Shown: in pieces, positions 1-8,868 of the stretch
Position numbering within the stretch: position 1 is the first letter of the stretch
Layout: the number at the start of each line of letters is the position of its first letter
Source: DAOMNO01 sp035443885
GTDB lineage: Bacteria > Planctomycetota > Phycisphaerae > Phycisphaerales > SM1A02
Length of the DNA stretch: 64,000 nucleotides
Assembly (NCBI GenBank): GCA_035443885.1
Contig: DAOMNO010000004.1
Span: 124,001-188,000, forward strand
Reading direction: 5' to 3'
Notes under the pieces: model-generated
The model's input: the letters and a program-made list of their open reading frames with translations, nothing else
The model's database searches: none
Told to the model about the DNA's origin: nothing
Translations under genes and position numbers: made by a program

Positions 1-1
1 C

Positions 2-1321
2 GAGCAGCTTCGCAGCCTAATTGCTCGCGTGTACAGCCTGAGTCATGTTCGAGTGAGCGCAGATGAAGCGGATGAACCGATCATTGACAGCCATGCGACT
101 GACGCCAACCAACCGGTCGTTGCAGCCGTGAATCAAATGCTCGCCGATGCGACAGATCAGCGCGCAAGCGATTTGCACCTGAATCCGGATGAACACGAGT
201 TACATCTTCGCTATCGGATTGACGGTGTGCTGCATCCTAAGCAGGGGCCGCCACTTTCTATGCACACCGCGCTCGTGCAGCGGTTGAAAGTCATGGCGCA
301 TCTCGATCTTACGCAGACGCGCCGCCCGCAGGATGGCAAATTCCGCTTCAGGCACGCGGGCGTGAACATCGACGTTCGCATGTCCACCATGCCCACTGTG
401 AACGGCGAGAACATCGTGCTCCGGTTTCTCGCGAACACACAGACCATCAGCGATTTTCATGAACTCGGCATGTCAGCGGCCATGGGCGTTGAGATCAATC
501 AACTGCTGCAACAACCATATGGCATGCTGCTGGTTACGGGGCCGACTGGATCAGGCAAGACCACCACGCTTTACACCGCGCTCAGTCGCTTGAACGTGTC
601 GTCGCGCAACATCATGACGATCGAAGACCCTGTTGAAATCCGGCTGCCGCTGGTTCGTCAGATTCAGGTTCACCCGGAGATCGGTTTGACGTTCGCCAAC
701 GCACTGCGATCGATTCTTCGTCAAGACCCCGACGTGGTGCTTGTCGGTGAGATTCGCGATAACGAAACAGCAACGATCGCGCTGCAGGCGGCATTGACAG
801 GCCACATGGTTCTTTCGACCGTGCATACGAATGACGCGGTTGGCGCCATCGCGCGTCTTCGCGATTTCGGGTTGCCACCGTTTGTCATCAACTCGGCAGT
901 ATTGGGTGTTGTTGCGCAGCGTCTGGTTCGTCGCGTCTGTCAGCATTGCTCTGTGCCGGATGAGATCGACGACTTGACGATGCACCGCTTCTCCCTTGAC
1001 AGCGACGAGGGATTCCTGAAAGGGCGCGGGTGCAGTCGTTGCGGCCAGACCGGCTATCGCGGCAGAATTGGCATCTATGAGTTGCTGACATTCACGCCCG
1101 CCGTACAGGCGCTCGTTGAGGAGAAAGCGCCTGTTGAGCGCATTCGAGAACGCGCTGTTCGCGCTGGTATGAAGCTTATGTGGCGTGATGGCCTTGAAAA
1201 GGCGCGGCTGGGTCTGACCACGCTTGAAGAAGTGACGAAGGCAGCTTCGATCATCGCCATGGATGTTCCTGAAGAACTGACGCTTATCGAATCCGAAGTT
1301 GAGAACAGGCTCATCGCATGA
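2..1321 (+). CDS. gspE: Type II secretion / type IV pilus assembly ATPase (GspE/PilB family), 5' end outside the window
   Basis: Hexameric AAA-like ATPase that powers pseudopilus or pilus extension from the cytoplasmic face of the inner membrane. The frame stays open to the left edge, so a GTG at 29 is only an internal possibility and about 100 residues of the N-terminal domain are probably missing. Numbered from that GTG, the Walker A motif GPTGSGKT is at 171-178, followed by the Asp-box, a Walker B-like LVGEIRD and the His-box STVHTND. Two CxxC pairs (CQHC and CSRC) form the zinc-binding tetracysteine element of the family. The stop overlaps the next gene by 4 bp (ATGA). PilB is an alternative name: family motifs alone do not separate secretion from pilus function. 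Confidence 0.95.
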   Translation, partial: EQLRSLIARVYSLSHVRVSADEADEPIIDSHATDANQPVVAAVNQMLADATDQRASDLHLNPDEHELHLRYRIDGVLHPKQGPPLSMHTALVQRLKVMAHLDLTQTRRPQDGKFRFRHAGVNIDVRMSTMPTVNGENIVLRFLANTQTISDFHELGMSAAMGVEINQLLQQPYGMLLVTGPTGSGKTTTLYTALSRLNVSSRNIMTIEDPVEIRLPLVRQIQVHPEIGLTFANALRSILRQDPDVVLVGEIRDNETATIALQAALTGHMVLSTVHTNDAVGAIARLRDFGLPPFVINSAVLGVVAQRLVRRVCQHCSVPDEIDDLTMHRFSLDSDEGFLKGRGCSRCGQTGYRGRIGIYELLTFTPAVQALVEEKAPVERIRERAVRAGMKLMWRDGLEKARLGLTTLEEVTKAASIIAMDVPEELTLIESEVENRLIA

Positions 1322-2529
1322 CACAGGTTGCCTATCAATATCGTGCGATTGATCGTCGTGGCGCATCGTCGCGAGGCGTTGTTCGCGCTGTTGACCAGCG
1401 GGAAGCCTATCGCCAGATTCTGGCTTCGGGCTTGAAGCCTGTTGAAATTCACGCATCACGCTCAAGCGGATGGCTACGTTTGGGCAAATCCAATCGGGTT
1501 TCGCTGAAGGACATTTCGCACTTCACATACCAGTTCTCAGTGCTGATGCAGGCGAAGATACCGATTGTGGACGGTCTCGAATCTATCGCAGAGCAGGAGA
1601 GCAATCCCAAACTCCGCGAGATCATTGAAGACGTATCGCATTCTGTAGCAGCAGGTTCATCCCTTACGGAATCAATCAGTCCACACCGCCATATCTTCGG
1701 CGAGGTGTACATTGAGACTGTTCGTGCCGCCGAGAAAAGTGGCAACATGATCGAAGTGCTTGGCCGGCTTTCGGAAATTCTGGAGCGGCAGTACGAGGTC
1801 AACAAGCAGGTCAAGAGCGCGCTGATGTATCCCATGTGTGTGATCGGCACGCTCGTGTTGGCGGTCGCATTCCTGATGATCGCCGTCGTGCCCAAGTTTG
1901 CGGAGATGTTCGCCAACCGCGGCCTCGATCTGCCCGTGCCGACGCAGATCATTGTGGGCATCAGTGGCATATTGCGGATGTATTGGTACGTCTTCATTGG
2001 TGGTGCTGTGATTGGCATCGTGCTGGGGAAGCGGATGTGGAATCACCCCGCGTGGCGCGGACGCATTGATGGTTGGCTGCATCGCGTTCCAATCCTGGGT
2101 GACATTCTTCGGGGTATGGCGATCAGCCGCTTTGCGCAAGTGTTCGGCATCTCGCTCCGCAGCGGCATCACGCTGATGGACGCATTGGAGATGTCCGGTA
2201 ATGCATCCGGCCGACCTTTGCTGCGTGCAGACACCGCAAAAATGCGCGAGCAAGTGAATCAGGGCGGTCGCCTATCCGATGTGCTGATTACCTGCAATTA
2301 CATACCCGCTTTCACTCGTCGGATGCTGGCTGCAGGTGAAGAAGCGGCGGAGATGTCCCGGATGTGTGAGGTTGTATCCAGGCACTACGACCGCGAGGTG
2401 TCGCATCTGACCAAGAACGTCACGACACTGATTGAGCCGATCATGGTGGTTGGACTCGCCGCCGTCGTTCTGCTCATAGCGCTGGCCATCTTCCTTCCCA
2501 TGTGGAACATGGCTGCACTGATTGGTTGA
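1318..2529 (+). CDS. gspF: GspF/PilC inner-membrane platform protein
   Basis: Polytopic inner-membrane platform that couples the GspE ATPase to pseudopilin extrusion. The 403-residue length is typical. Two tandem GspF domains are visible, each beginning with an FTYQFSVLMQAKIP- or FAQVFGISLRSGIT-like amphipathic stretch and followed by hydrophobic segments (about residues 165-190, 215-240 and 375-400). It is translationally coupled to gspE through ATGA. About 80 bp separate it from the first prepilin, the widest gap between genes in this part of the operon, and that gap contains a hairpin (see 2533-2605). Confidence 0.95.
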   Translation: MTQVAYQYRAIDRRGASSRGVVRAVDQREAYRQILASGLKPVEIHASRSSGWLRLGKSNRVSLKDISHFTYQFSVLMQAKIPIVDGLESIAEQESNPKLREIIEDVSHSVAAGSSLTESISPHRHIFGEVYIETVRAAEKSGNMIEVLGRLSEILERQYEVNKQVKSALMYPMCVIGTLVLAVAFLMIAVVPKFAEMFANRGLDLPVPTQIIVGISGILRMYWYVFIGGAVIGIVLGKRMWNHPAWRGRIDGWLHRVPILGDILRGMAISRFAQVFGISLRSGITLMDALEMSGNASGRPLLRADTAKMREQVNQGGRLSDVLITCNYIPAFTRRMLAAGEEAAEMSRMCEVVSRHYDREVSHLTKNVTTLIEPIMVVGLAAVVLLIALAIFLPMWNMAALIG

Positions 2530-2532
2530 CGT

Positions 2533-2605
2533 TACGGCCGGTGCGTACCGGCGAGGCAGGAAAAGCTTTGGGAACCCACTTTCGCCGTCAGTCTCGGCAA
2601 GGAAG
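2533..2605 (+). promoter_or_regulatory. Structured leader before the first prepilin gene
   Basis: The gap between gspF and the prepilin holds a perfect 6-bp hairpin, GCCGGT-GCGT-ACCGGC (2537-2552). It overlaps a longer possible pairing of GGCGA (2550-2554) with TCGCC (2582-2586) that encloses a GGG-AA-CCC mini-hairpin. The two outer pairings share bases 2550-2552, so they compete. A strong ribosome site (AAGGAAG) follows at once. This could be an attenuator or an mRNA end-protecting hairpin that raises pilin expression relative to gspEF. No U-tract follows, so it is not a classic terminator. Confidence 0.4.
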
Positions 2606-2610
2606 CAGAA

Positions 2611-3054
2611 ATGAACGCATACACTGTTCGTAAATCACGTGGCTTCACACTCATCGAGTTGATCGCAGTCATCGTCGTCCTGGCGATTCTCGCGGGCGTC
2701 GCGCTGCCCAAGTACTTCGATTACTCAGCCAGCGCGAAGGAATCAGCCGTCAAGGGCACGCTCGGTGGCGTGCGTGCAGGCATCGCCAACTTCTACGCCA
2801 ACTCGGCAGTGAGCGGCAACGCCACATATCCCACGCTTGCGCAGCTCATTGAGCTTGGCACTGTGATGCAGGAGCCGCTGCCTGCGAATCCGTACAAGAA
2901 CTCAAACAATGCCAACGGTGTACGTGCTGCCACATGGAACGCAGCGAATCCCCCCGTTGACGCCAATGCGACTGCAGGCTGGAACTACGACGCTGCTGCG
3001 GGCAAGTTCTGGGCCAACTCCACGACGACCGGTGTGAATGAGCACCTGTGGTAA
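2611..3054 (+). CDS. Prepilin with FTLIE cleavage motif (GspG/PilA-like, probable major subunit)
   Basis: 147 residues: short basic leader, cleavage site RG^FTLIELIAV with Glu at +5, then the conserved hydrophobic helix. The globular part ends with a GWNYDAAAGKFWANS segment, the GWxYxxxxG pattern common near the C-terminus of type IV pilins and GspG pseudopilins. It has the best Shine-Dalgarno sequence in the operon (AAGGAAG, 7-10 nt before ATG) and a structured leader, both consistent with a major, highly expressed subunit. Processing would need a PilD/GspO peptidase, which is not in the window. Confidence 0.9.
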   Translation: MNAYTVRKSRGFTLIELIAVIVVLAILAGVALPKYFDYSASAKESAVKGTLGGVRAGIANFYANSAVSGNATYPTLAQLIELGTVMQEPLPANPYKNSNNANGVRAATWNAANPPVDANATAGWNYDAAAGKFWANSTTTGVNEHLW

Positions 3055-3058
3055 ACGA

Positions 3059-3619
3059 ATGCAGCTGAAATCACGCGATTTCGCAATCGAACGAAGAACC
3101 CGTCGATCCAACAGGATCGGCGGGTTCACGCTCATTGAGCTGATTGCGATCATCGTGATTCTGGCGATTCTTGCTGGCGCTGCCATGCCCGCCATGAACA
3201 GCCTGAATGCGGCTCGGCCTGGTGCTGCTGCCAGGCATTTGCTGAACGATCTCGCCTTTGCGCGGCAGTATGCGATTGCGACCGGAACCCCATGCTGGGT
3301 GAGCTTTGACGTCAACGCGAACACATGGCATGTCATGCATGAAGACGCTGGTATGCCCGGCTTTGCAGGCGCATCGACCGTTGAGGATCGCGCGACAGGC
3401 CGCCCGTATGTTGTCGAGCTTGGTGTGGCGCCGTTTCAAGGCGTGCAGATCACGGCGATTAGTCTCAGCGGCAGCACACGAATCGGCTTTAACTGGCTCG
3501 GCCAGCCGCTCATTGATGATGACGCTGTCCTTCCTTCACAAGGCCAGGTCACGCTAAGCGGGAATCATCGCGTACGAATCGAACCCGTAACGGGTTTAGC
3601 GGAATACATCGCGCCATAG
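3059..3619 (+). CDS. Prepilin-like protein (GspH-like minor pseudopilin)
   Basis: 186 residues with an unusually long basic leader of about 27 residues before GG^FTLIELIAI, then a typical hydrophobic helix. The globular region begins with a RHLLNDLAFARQYAIATGTP segment, as in GspH/FimT-type minor pseudopilins, which often have a second helix and an Ala-Arg-rich stretch here. I place the start at ATG 3059, just after the previous stop; an ATG at 3038 would overlap that gene by 17 bp and add seven residues. Probably a tip or initiator component. The family is clear, the exact subtype is inferred. Confidence 0.8.
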   Translation: MQLKSRDFAIERRTRRSNRIGGFTLIELIAIIVILAILAGAAMPAMNSLNAARPGAAARHLLNDLAFARQYAIATGTPCWVSFDVNANTWHVMHEDAGMPGFAGASTVEDRATGRPYVVELGVAPFQGVQITAISLSGSTRIGFNWLGQPLIDDDAVLPSQGQVTLSGNHRVRIEPVTGLAEYIAP

Positions 3620-3637
3620 GAAACAGACTTATCCACC

Positions 3638-4069
3638 ATGTGCCGATCACACGCCACAATATACCGAAGGGGCTTCACGCTGATCGAGACAATCGCTGCG
3701 ATTGTGATTCTTGCAGTCGCCATTCCGCCGATGGTCTGGGCTGTTACTGAAGCCCATGCGCAGCGTGTAGGTCCAGTGAAAGTATCGACGGCTCGCTGGC
3801 TGGCCGCCGAGAAACTGGAAGAAGTCATTGCAGACCGTCATTCGCCATCAAGGGGCTATTCATATCTGGTTTCAGGCAATTACAGCAACGAAGCGACGGT
3901 AAGTGGGTTTACCGGCTTCAGCAGAAGCGTGAATATCGTTGAGACCGGTCCTGATCTCACAAGCCCCGGTACTGGCTACAAACGTGTGACGGTTACCGTG
4001 CAGTTTTCCACGCGCACCGGAGCGCAGTCCTTTGTGTTGGCCACCGTTCTCACGGAGTTCAGCTCGTGA
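3638..4069 (+). CDS. Prepilin-like protein (GspI/PilV-like)
   Basis: 143 residues with prepilin motif RRG^FTLIETIAAIVIL and Glu at +5. The helix runs into a PPMVWAVTEAHAQR segment and then AARWLAAEKLEEVIADR. A leucine/glutamate pattern of this kind after the helix is characteristic of GspI/PilV-type minor subunits (AxxxAEEKLEE). It overlaps the next gene by 4 bp. Probably a member of the minor pseudopilin tip complex with its neighbours. Confidence 0.8.
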   Translation: MCRSHATIYRRGFTLIETIAAIVILAVAIPPMVWAVTEAHAQRVGPVKVSTARWLAAEKLEEVIADRHSPSRGYSYLVSGNYSNEATVSGFTGFSRSVNIVETGPDLTSPGTGYKRVTVTVQFSTRTGAQSFVLATVLTEFSS

Positions 4070-4602
4070 TCGACCGCACGCGCGTAACAACACGACAACG
4101 GGGGGGCTTTACACTCATTGAAGCAATCGCAACAATCGTTGTGCTTGGTGCGCTTGGCTCCATCGCATCGTCGATTCTGTTCACCGTCTCGGAAAGCTAT
4201 CTCAAGGCCTCTGCCATTGCGCAGATGCACAACGAAGCTTCTTCAGCGATGGAACGCATGGTGCGCGAGCTGCGGAACATCCCCAGTACGCCAACAGGCG
4301 TAAGCATCGACGCGACACAAACATCGTCATTAACGTGGAGCGGTACATCCGGCTTTTCACTGAACGGCTCCCAACTGCGATTCAGCCATGCGGGTGGGCA
4401 CTACGCGCTGGCTAACAACTGTGCGGCGTTTCAGGTTCAGGCGTTCGACCACAGCGGCAATGCACTACCCGCAACGATGAATGCTGCTCAGGCTCAGCAT
4501 GTCAGACGAATCGTATTGACCATTACGCTTGAGCAGAATGGCTTGTCTCATACGGTTCGCAGCGGTGTGTATATTCGATCTGCGATTGCTCTTGATGCGT
4601 GA
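4066..4602 (+). CDS. Prepilin-like protein (GspJ/PilW-like)
   Basis: 178 residues beginning with GTG inside the stop of the previous gene (GTGA overlap), indicating translational coupling. Motif GG^FTLIEAIATIVVL; the helix is followed by SSAMERMVRELRNIP, the pattern of GspJ/PilW minor subunits (a basic, arginine-containing helix then a beta-rich domain). The order GspH-like, GspI-like, GspJ-like mirrors type II secretion minor pseudopilin operons. Assignment rests on motif and order. Confidence 0.8.
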   Translation: MIDRTRVTTRQRGGFTLIEAIATIVVLGALGSIASSILFTVSESYLKASAIAQMHNEASSAMERMVRELRNIPSTPTGVSIDATQTSSLTWSGTSGFSLNGSQLRFSHAGGHYALANNCAAFQVQAFDHSGNALPATMNAAQAQHVRRIVLTITLEQNGLSHTVRSGVYIRSAIALDA

Positions 4603-4610
4603 GGTAGATG

Positions 4611-5900
4611 ATGAGCACGTGTCGCGCCATTCTTTCGATTCGGCAATCCTGTGGCCACCGCAAGGGAGGCGCTGTCGTCGGCCTCGTTGCGCTCATGCTG
4701 GTGATGGGTTCGGTCATTGTGCTCATGGTGCTTGGCGGAGCGCGCCAACAAGAACTCTCGACTCAGGGATTGTCTGCAACACGATCTTTCTACGCTGCGG
4801 AGAGTGGCATCAACATGGCCGTGCGCGAGGTGCTGCTGAACGTCGATCATGACAACAACGGGGTGGGCACAATCGCATCCAGCCAGTTCATGTTGAATGC
4901 CTTGCATGGAGCGATGATTGATGTGCAAGCCAGTACGGTCGGCAACACGGTTACATTGTCCGGGAAGGGCGTACATGTCGATTCTCGTCACGCCGTGCTG
5001 GCCACGCTGGAAATGATCTCGGCTGGTGCAGGAAGCGGCCTGCTTCCCTACGGTGTTGCGGTTGGCTCTCAAATCACCATGTCGGGCGCTGCGCGAATCG
5101 ACGCCTTGGATTCATCCACGACCACGTACAACATGCATCAAAATGCTGATGGCTATGCGAACATTGGCACGAACAGCATCAGCAGCGGGCACATTACAAT
5201 GTCTGGCAGTTCAACCATTCATGGCGACGTGTACGTCGGCATGAACGGGAATCCGGATACGGTTATCAAGACATCAGGCGCTTCAACACCGGGTTATACA
5301 CAGTCAGCCATGGATGAGGCGATCGCATTTCCGCCCATCATGCCGCCTCCCAACCTTCCACCCAGCCAGGGTGACAAGACGTTTCCCAATTTCGGATCGG
5401 AGACGATCTCTCAAGGCACCTATCACTTCAAGACTTTCACAGTAAGCAATAATTTCACAGTGTACATCAGCGGAGACGTGATCATCTATTGTTCTGATGA
5501 GTTCAAGCTGAGCAACGCTGGCTGCGTATTCCTGAATGATGGCGCCACGCTGAAGATCTATGCAAAGAAATATTCGTTCATGAACAATTCTCGTCTGAAC
5601 ATGCCGTCCAATAACATGTTCGTAAATCCGTCGCTGGTTACCATCTATCAGACAGGCAACGATAAGATCACGATCGAAAACTCAGCCGTCGTCATCGCAT
5701 CCATCATTGCGCCCCAGGCCGAGATTGTGATCAAGAACAACGCCAATGTGGTGGGTGCTATTCAGGCGCAGTCATTGACGCTGGAAAACAGCGGCCGATT
5801 CACACAAGATTTGGCAATGGCAACCGGTGGTTCAAGCGGTGGCGGGGGCGGTAGTGGTTCCGCCATCGTTACATGGACCCAGGTTCCTCCGTCCAACTGA
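4611..5900 (+). CDS. PilX-like pilus assembly protein with beta-helix (DUF7305-like) body
   Basis: 429 residues. The N-terminal hydrophobic helix (GLVALMLVMGSVIVLMVLG) is followed by FYAAESGINMAVREVL, the AAESG pattern of PilX/GspK-like proteins, which lack a canonical FTLxE site. The remainder is rich in short beta repeats (GDVYVG, SGDVIIY, NDGATLKIYAK, ENSAVVIASIIAP) resembling bactofilin or adhesin beta-helices, ending in a Gly-Ser-rich tail. I chose ATG 4611 over the adjacent ATG 4608 because GAGG (4601-4604) is better spaced for it. A paralogue with the same plan lies at 36686-38290. Function inferred: pilus tip or adhesive scaffold. Confidence 0.75.
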   Translation: MSTCRAILSIRQSCGHRKGGAVVGLVALMLVMGSVIVLMVLGGARQQELSTQGLSATRSFYAAESGINMAVREVLLNVDHDNNGVGTIASSQFMLNALHGAMIDVQASTVGNTVTLSGKGVHVDSRHAVLATLEMISAGAGSGLLPYGVAVGSQITMSGAARIDALDSSTTTYNMHQNADGYANIGTNSISSGHITMSGSSTIHGDVYVGMNGNPDTVIKTSGASTPGYTQSAMDEAIAFPPIMPPPNLPPSQGDKTFPNFGSETISQGTYHFKTFTVSNNFTVYISGDVIIYCSDEFKLSNAGCVFLNDGATLKIYAKKYSFMNNSRLNMPSNNMFVNPSLVTIYQTGNDKITIENSAVVIASIIAPQAEIVIKNNANVVGAIQAQSLTLENSGRFTQDLAMATGGSSGGGGGSGSAIVTWTQVPPSN

Positions 5901-5979
5901 TTTATCACAGAATCATCCGCAAGTTCCGTGTGGATCAGGTCGATGTTGTTCGATATCGGTCTGCGTGCAAGGTGTCAAT

Positions 5980-7701
5980 GTGAAAACACGTAAAGTCGTC
6001 ATTGAGTTGCTACCGTCATCGGTTGCCGTCGCTCATATAGATGGCGGGCGCGTCGTAGCATCCCGGCAGCTTGATGTGCGCTTCCCAACCGAGCCAGCTG
6101 AATGGGTCAAGGAACTCGCTCGCCTCGCCACGCCAATCAGCGAGTGTCTCCGTGAGTTCAATGCAAAGGGCTTGCCGGCAACAGTGCTGTATCGCAGCCC
6201 GGCGCAGGCGGTTGATCTGGTCAGCCTCGCGCTCGGTTCACGCAGCGAAGCGTGTGCCGCCGCGAAGCTGGGCATCTTTGACGCGGTACCATATTCACCG
6301 ACATCCGCCGTCTGTGAAGCAGTCGTGATCGGCCGAGATCGCACACGCGGCAACGGGCAAGCACGCCAGTATCACATTGTTGTCGCCGCGGATCGAGATG
6401 ACATTGCGAATGCAATCGTTCAACTCGTTGAAGCGGCTGGTCTGAGCTTTGTCAGTGCGACGCCTTGCGATGCGATCGTGCTCGCCAAGCTGGCGGAATC
6501 TTCCTTGCAGTGTGCCGCCGCGACCGGCAAGGAGTCTGCGACGCTCTACATCGGCGATTACAACTCGCATTTCTTGTATGCATCAAACGGTTCCCTGCGC
6601 TTCTCACGAAAAGTGAACCTTGGCGTTCGAACCATGGCGGAAGTTCTGGCTCGGCCTTTCAGATGTGAGCGTCACGGTAGAGCAAGCAACGGCACGGTTG
6701 ATGACTCAATGGTGCGGCTCAGCGAGTGCGAGGCTCTGGCCATTCTGCACAAGCATGGCCTTGTGAACCGCACTGCGAAGGTTCACGAGGAACTCGGACT
6801 TCACTGCTACGATCTTCTTCCGCTTATCCAGCCGATGTTGCAGCGATCGATCGTTGAGCTGCGCCAGTCACTTCGATTTGGGGTTCCTGATGAAGCCCGC
6901 GAGGGCATTACCATCACCTGCACCGGTCCGGGCAGTTCCGTACCGGGCTTGGCGGAATTGATCGCGACGGAGATTGAGGTTCCCGTCATCCCTGATGTCG
7001 CCAATGACACCGGCGACAATGCCGAATCAGGCGCAGTGGGGTCTCCGCTTCGCTTTGACGCCAATGATGCGAAGTTCTGTGAGGAGATGAACCTTCAGCC
7101 TGTACCGATGGCTCATTCGCGGCGAGTTTCCCGGCTGAAGCGTTGGATGTGGACAGGAGCCGCTGCCGCGATCGCCGTCATCGCTTTTGATGCGGTTCGC
7201 TTCAATGTTCGCGCTGCTGAAGCTCGTCGTACTGCCGATGCGCTCACCAGTCGTGCTGCGAGCGATGAAGCCCTTCGTGCGACTGCGAAGCGGCTGATGA
7301 CATCCATGGAGCACATGAAACAGCTCGATCAACTGATCGACCAGGAAATTGGTGCACGAGTGGACTTCCGAGCTGCGCTGCATGAGCTGAGTCGAATCAC
7401 ACCGCGATCAGTTCGCTATACGAACGTGAGTTTCCGAAGATCACAAGGCGTGATGACCGGCTCACTCAGCGGCTTTGCGGTGCAGGCGTCAAACGAGTTG
7501 CAATCGACTGAGCTTCGAAGCCTCGTCGAAGCATTGCGAGAAAGTCCGCTTTTCGCCAATGTTGTCCTTGGAAGTGTTCAGTTTACATCACTGGGGGATC
7601 GAAGCGGGGAACAGTTCGAGACATCACTGCACGCTCTTGCCGCTCGAAGGAATGCCACAACGACCAGTGTCGCGCATGTTCGCGAGGAGAACGCGCCATG
7701 A
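5980..7701 (+). CDS. PilM-PilN fusion protein (GspL-like)
   Basis: 573 residues starting at GTG 5980 (MKTRKVVIELLPSS). The N-terminal half (about 1-380) resembles the actin-like PilM/GspL cytoplasmic domain, with an LYIGDYNSHFLYASNGSLRFSR segment like the second phosphate-binding strand pair. A single membrane helix follows (about 385-405, TGAAAAIAVIAFDAVRF). The periplasmic part looks like PilN: a coiled region and then a ferredoxin-like domain (LHELSRITPRSVRYTNVSF). In type IV pili PilM and PilN are usually separate genes; here they are one polypeptide, as in GspL. It overlaps the PilO-like gene by ATGA, giving a PilM/N-PilO-PilP inner-membrane subcomplex. Confidence 0.8.
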   Translation: MKTRKVVIELLPSSVAVAHIDGGRVVASRQLDVRFPTEPAEWVKELARLATPISECLREFNAKGLPATVLYRSPAQAVDLVSLALGSRSEACAAAKLGIFDAVPYSPTSAVCEAVVIGRDRTRGNGQARQYHIVVAADRDDIANAIVQLVEAAGLSFVSATPCDAIVLAKLAESSLQCAAATGKESATLYIGDYNSHFLYASNGSLRFSRKVNLGVRTMAEVLARPFRCERHGRASNGTVDDSMVRLSECEALAILHKHGLVNRTAKVHEELGLHCYDLLPLIQPMLQRSIVELRQSLRFGVPDEAREGITITCTGPGSSVPGLAELIATEIEVPVIPDVANDTGDNAESGAVGSPLRFDANDAKFCEEMNLQPVPMAHSRRVSRLKRWMWTGAAAAIAVIAFDAVRFNVRAAEARRTADALTSRAASDEALRATAKRLMTSMEHMKQLDQLIDQEIGARVDFRAALHELSRITPRSVRYTNVSFRRSQGVMTGSLSGFAVQASNELQSTELRSLVEALRESPLFANVVLGSVQFTSLGDRSGEQFETSLHALAARRNATTTSVAHVREENAP

Positions 7702-8315
7702 AGCTCAATCGAGAACTCATTGCGCAGGCCGTGGTCATCCTTGCCGTTTGTGTTGGCGGCTGGCTGATGTTCGTGCAGCCGCGTATGGAAGAGATCAATC
7801 GGCTCGAATCAATCATCGCGCAGCATCAACTTGAGCCGGAACATGCTGCTCAACTGGGCGGTCTGGATCAAGCCACTGTGGAATACATCGCAGCAGAGGC
7901 GTCCGCCTTGCGAGAGCGCGTCAGGCACATTGAGCAGGCGAACGCGCTTGGCCATGATTCATCCCACCTCTATGCAGTGATGATGGACCTCGCAAGGCAG
8001 AACGGCGTATTTGTCCATACGCTCCATCCCGGATCGGCAGGACGAACAACAGGTCCGGCTTCGCAACCAGTAACAGGGATGCAGGTGCGACAGATTTCGA
8101 TGAGCGTGCAAGGCACGTTTGAACAGATTGCGTCGTTTCTGGATTCGCTGAACACTGTGCCCGGCTTTTTTCGGCCAGCATCGCTGATGTTGATGCCACA
8201 GGCGGATGACCAAGGCCATGTTGCAATCGTGGCGAATTTGTCGCTCGAGGTGCTGAGCTTCATCGTGCCGGATGCGCTGCTCGCCATGAAGGGAGGCCCA
8301 CATGCAAAGCATTGA
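7698..8315 (+). CDS. PilO/GspM-like inner-membrane protein
   Basis: 205 residues: short cytoplasmic start, one membrane helix (AVVILAVCVGGWLMFVQP), a coiled-coil stretch (about 30-75, RLESIIAQH... ALRERVRHIEQ) and a C-terminal ferredoxin-like domain with MSVQGTFEQIASFLDSLN, the classic PilO signature (vxGsyhqixxFLxxLexlp). Start overlaps the PilM-PilN stop (ATGA). It would dimerise with the PilN part of the upstream protein. Confidence 0.85.
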   Translation: MKLNRELIAQAVVILAVCVGGWLMFVQPRMEEINRLESIIAQHQLEPEHAAQLGGLDQATVEYIAAEASALRERVRHIEQANALGHDSSHLYAVMMDLARQNGVFVHTLHPGSAGRTTGPASQPVTGMQVRQISMSVQGTFEQIASFLDSLNTVPGFFRPASLMLMPQADDQGHVAIVANLSLEVLSFIVPDALLAMKGGPHAKH

Positions 8316-8826
8316 TCCGAAGCGATCATTGACCGTGCTTGCGGTGTTCCTGGCTCCCGTGGCGGTGGTCAAAGTGACCGCCATGTGGATCGGCGCGGCT
8401 AACCCGAACCAGGCCGTTGCCTACGTTGAACCTGCCGCCGAAGCTCCACTGGCGATTCCTCATGGATCATCTGCGGCAAAGTCAAGCCCCGAACAGGAGC
8501 GTGTGGCGGATTATCTTCAGGTTCTTCGCAACTCTCCATTTGGGCCTTCGCCGTTTTATGTGGAGCCGCGGCAGCTTGAACGCCCCGCGCCTCCTGCGGT
8601 TCCTCAGGCTGAAGTGCCGATTGTGGAAACTGCTGAGGGGTTGAACGTTGTCGTGCGAGCCGTCATGGCCAGCCGAGACGGCAACATCGCGCTCATCAAT
8701 GGAAAGCCGATGCGAGTCGGCGATGTCTTGGGCGAGGGCTGGCGCATCGCTGCAATCAACTCAGAAGCTGCCACGGTTACCTTCGAACACCATGACGGTC
8801 GCTCAGAAACACGATCCGTGCGATAG
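8302..8826 (+). CDS. PilP/GspC-like periplasmic component
   Basis: 174 residues with an N-terminal membrane segment (LTVLAVFLAPVAVVKVTAMWIG), a Pro/Ala-rich linker, and a compact C-terminal domain (VVRAVMASRDGNIALINGKPMRVGDVLGEGW...) that fits the homology region of PilP/GspC. Proteins of this kind connect the inner-membrane platform to the outer-membrane secretin. It overlaps the preceding gene by 14 bp and is last in the operon. No secretin gene follows, so the partner must be encoded elsewhere. Confidence 0.65.
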   Translation: MQSIDPKRSLTVLAVFLAPVAVVKVTAMWIGAANPNQAVAYVEPAAEAPLAIPHGSSAAKSSPEQERVADYLQVLRNSPFGPSPFYVEPRQLERPAPPAVPQAEVPIVETAEGLNVVVRAVMASRDGNIALINGKPMRVGDVLGEGWRIAAINSEAATVTFEHHDGRSETRSVR

Positions 8827-8868
8827 GTGAATTGGCCAGTACAATGCGGGTTTCCTTGGAAAGCCCGT

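Noticed and set aside
551..1465. A 304-codon minus-strand frame inside gspE
   Set aside because: Gln/Arg/His-rich mirror of a well-conserved ATPase gene.
2587..2610. Resemblance to the SRP RNA core (GTCAG...GGAAGCAG)
   Set aside because: The match is short, the pairing partners of the SRP hairpin are missing, and the purine run is explained as the prepilin ribosome site.
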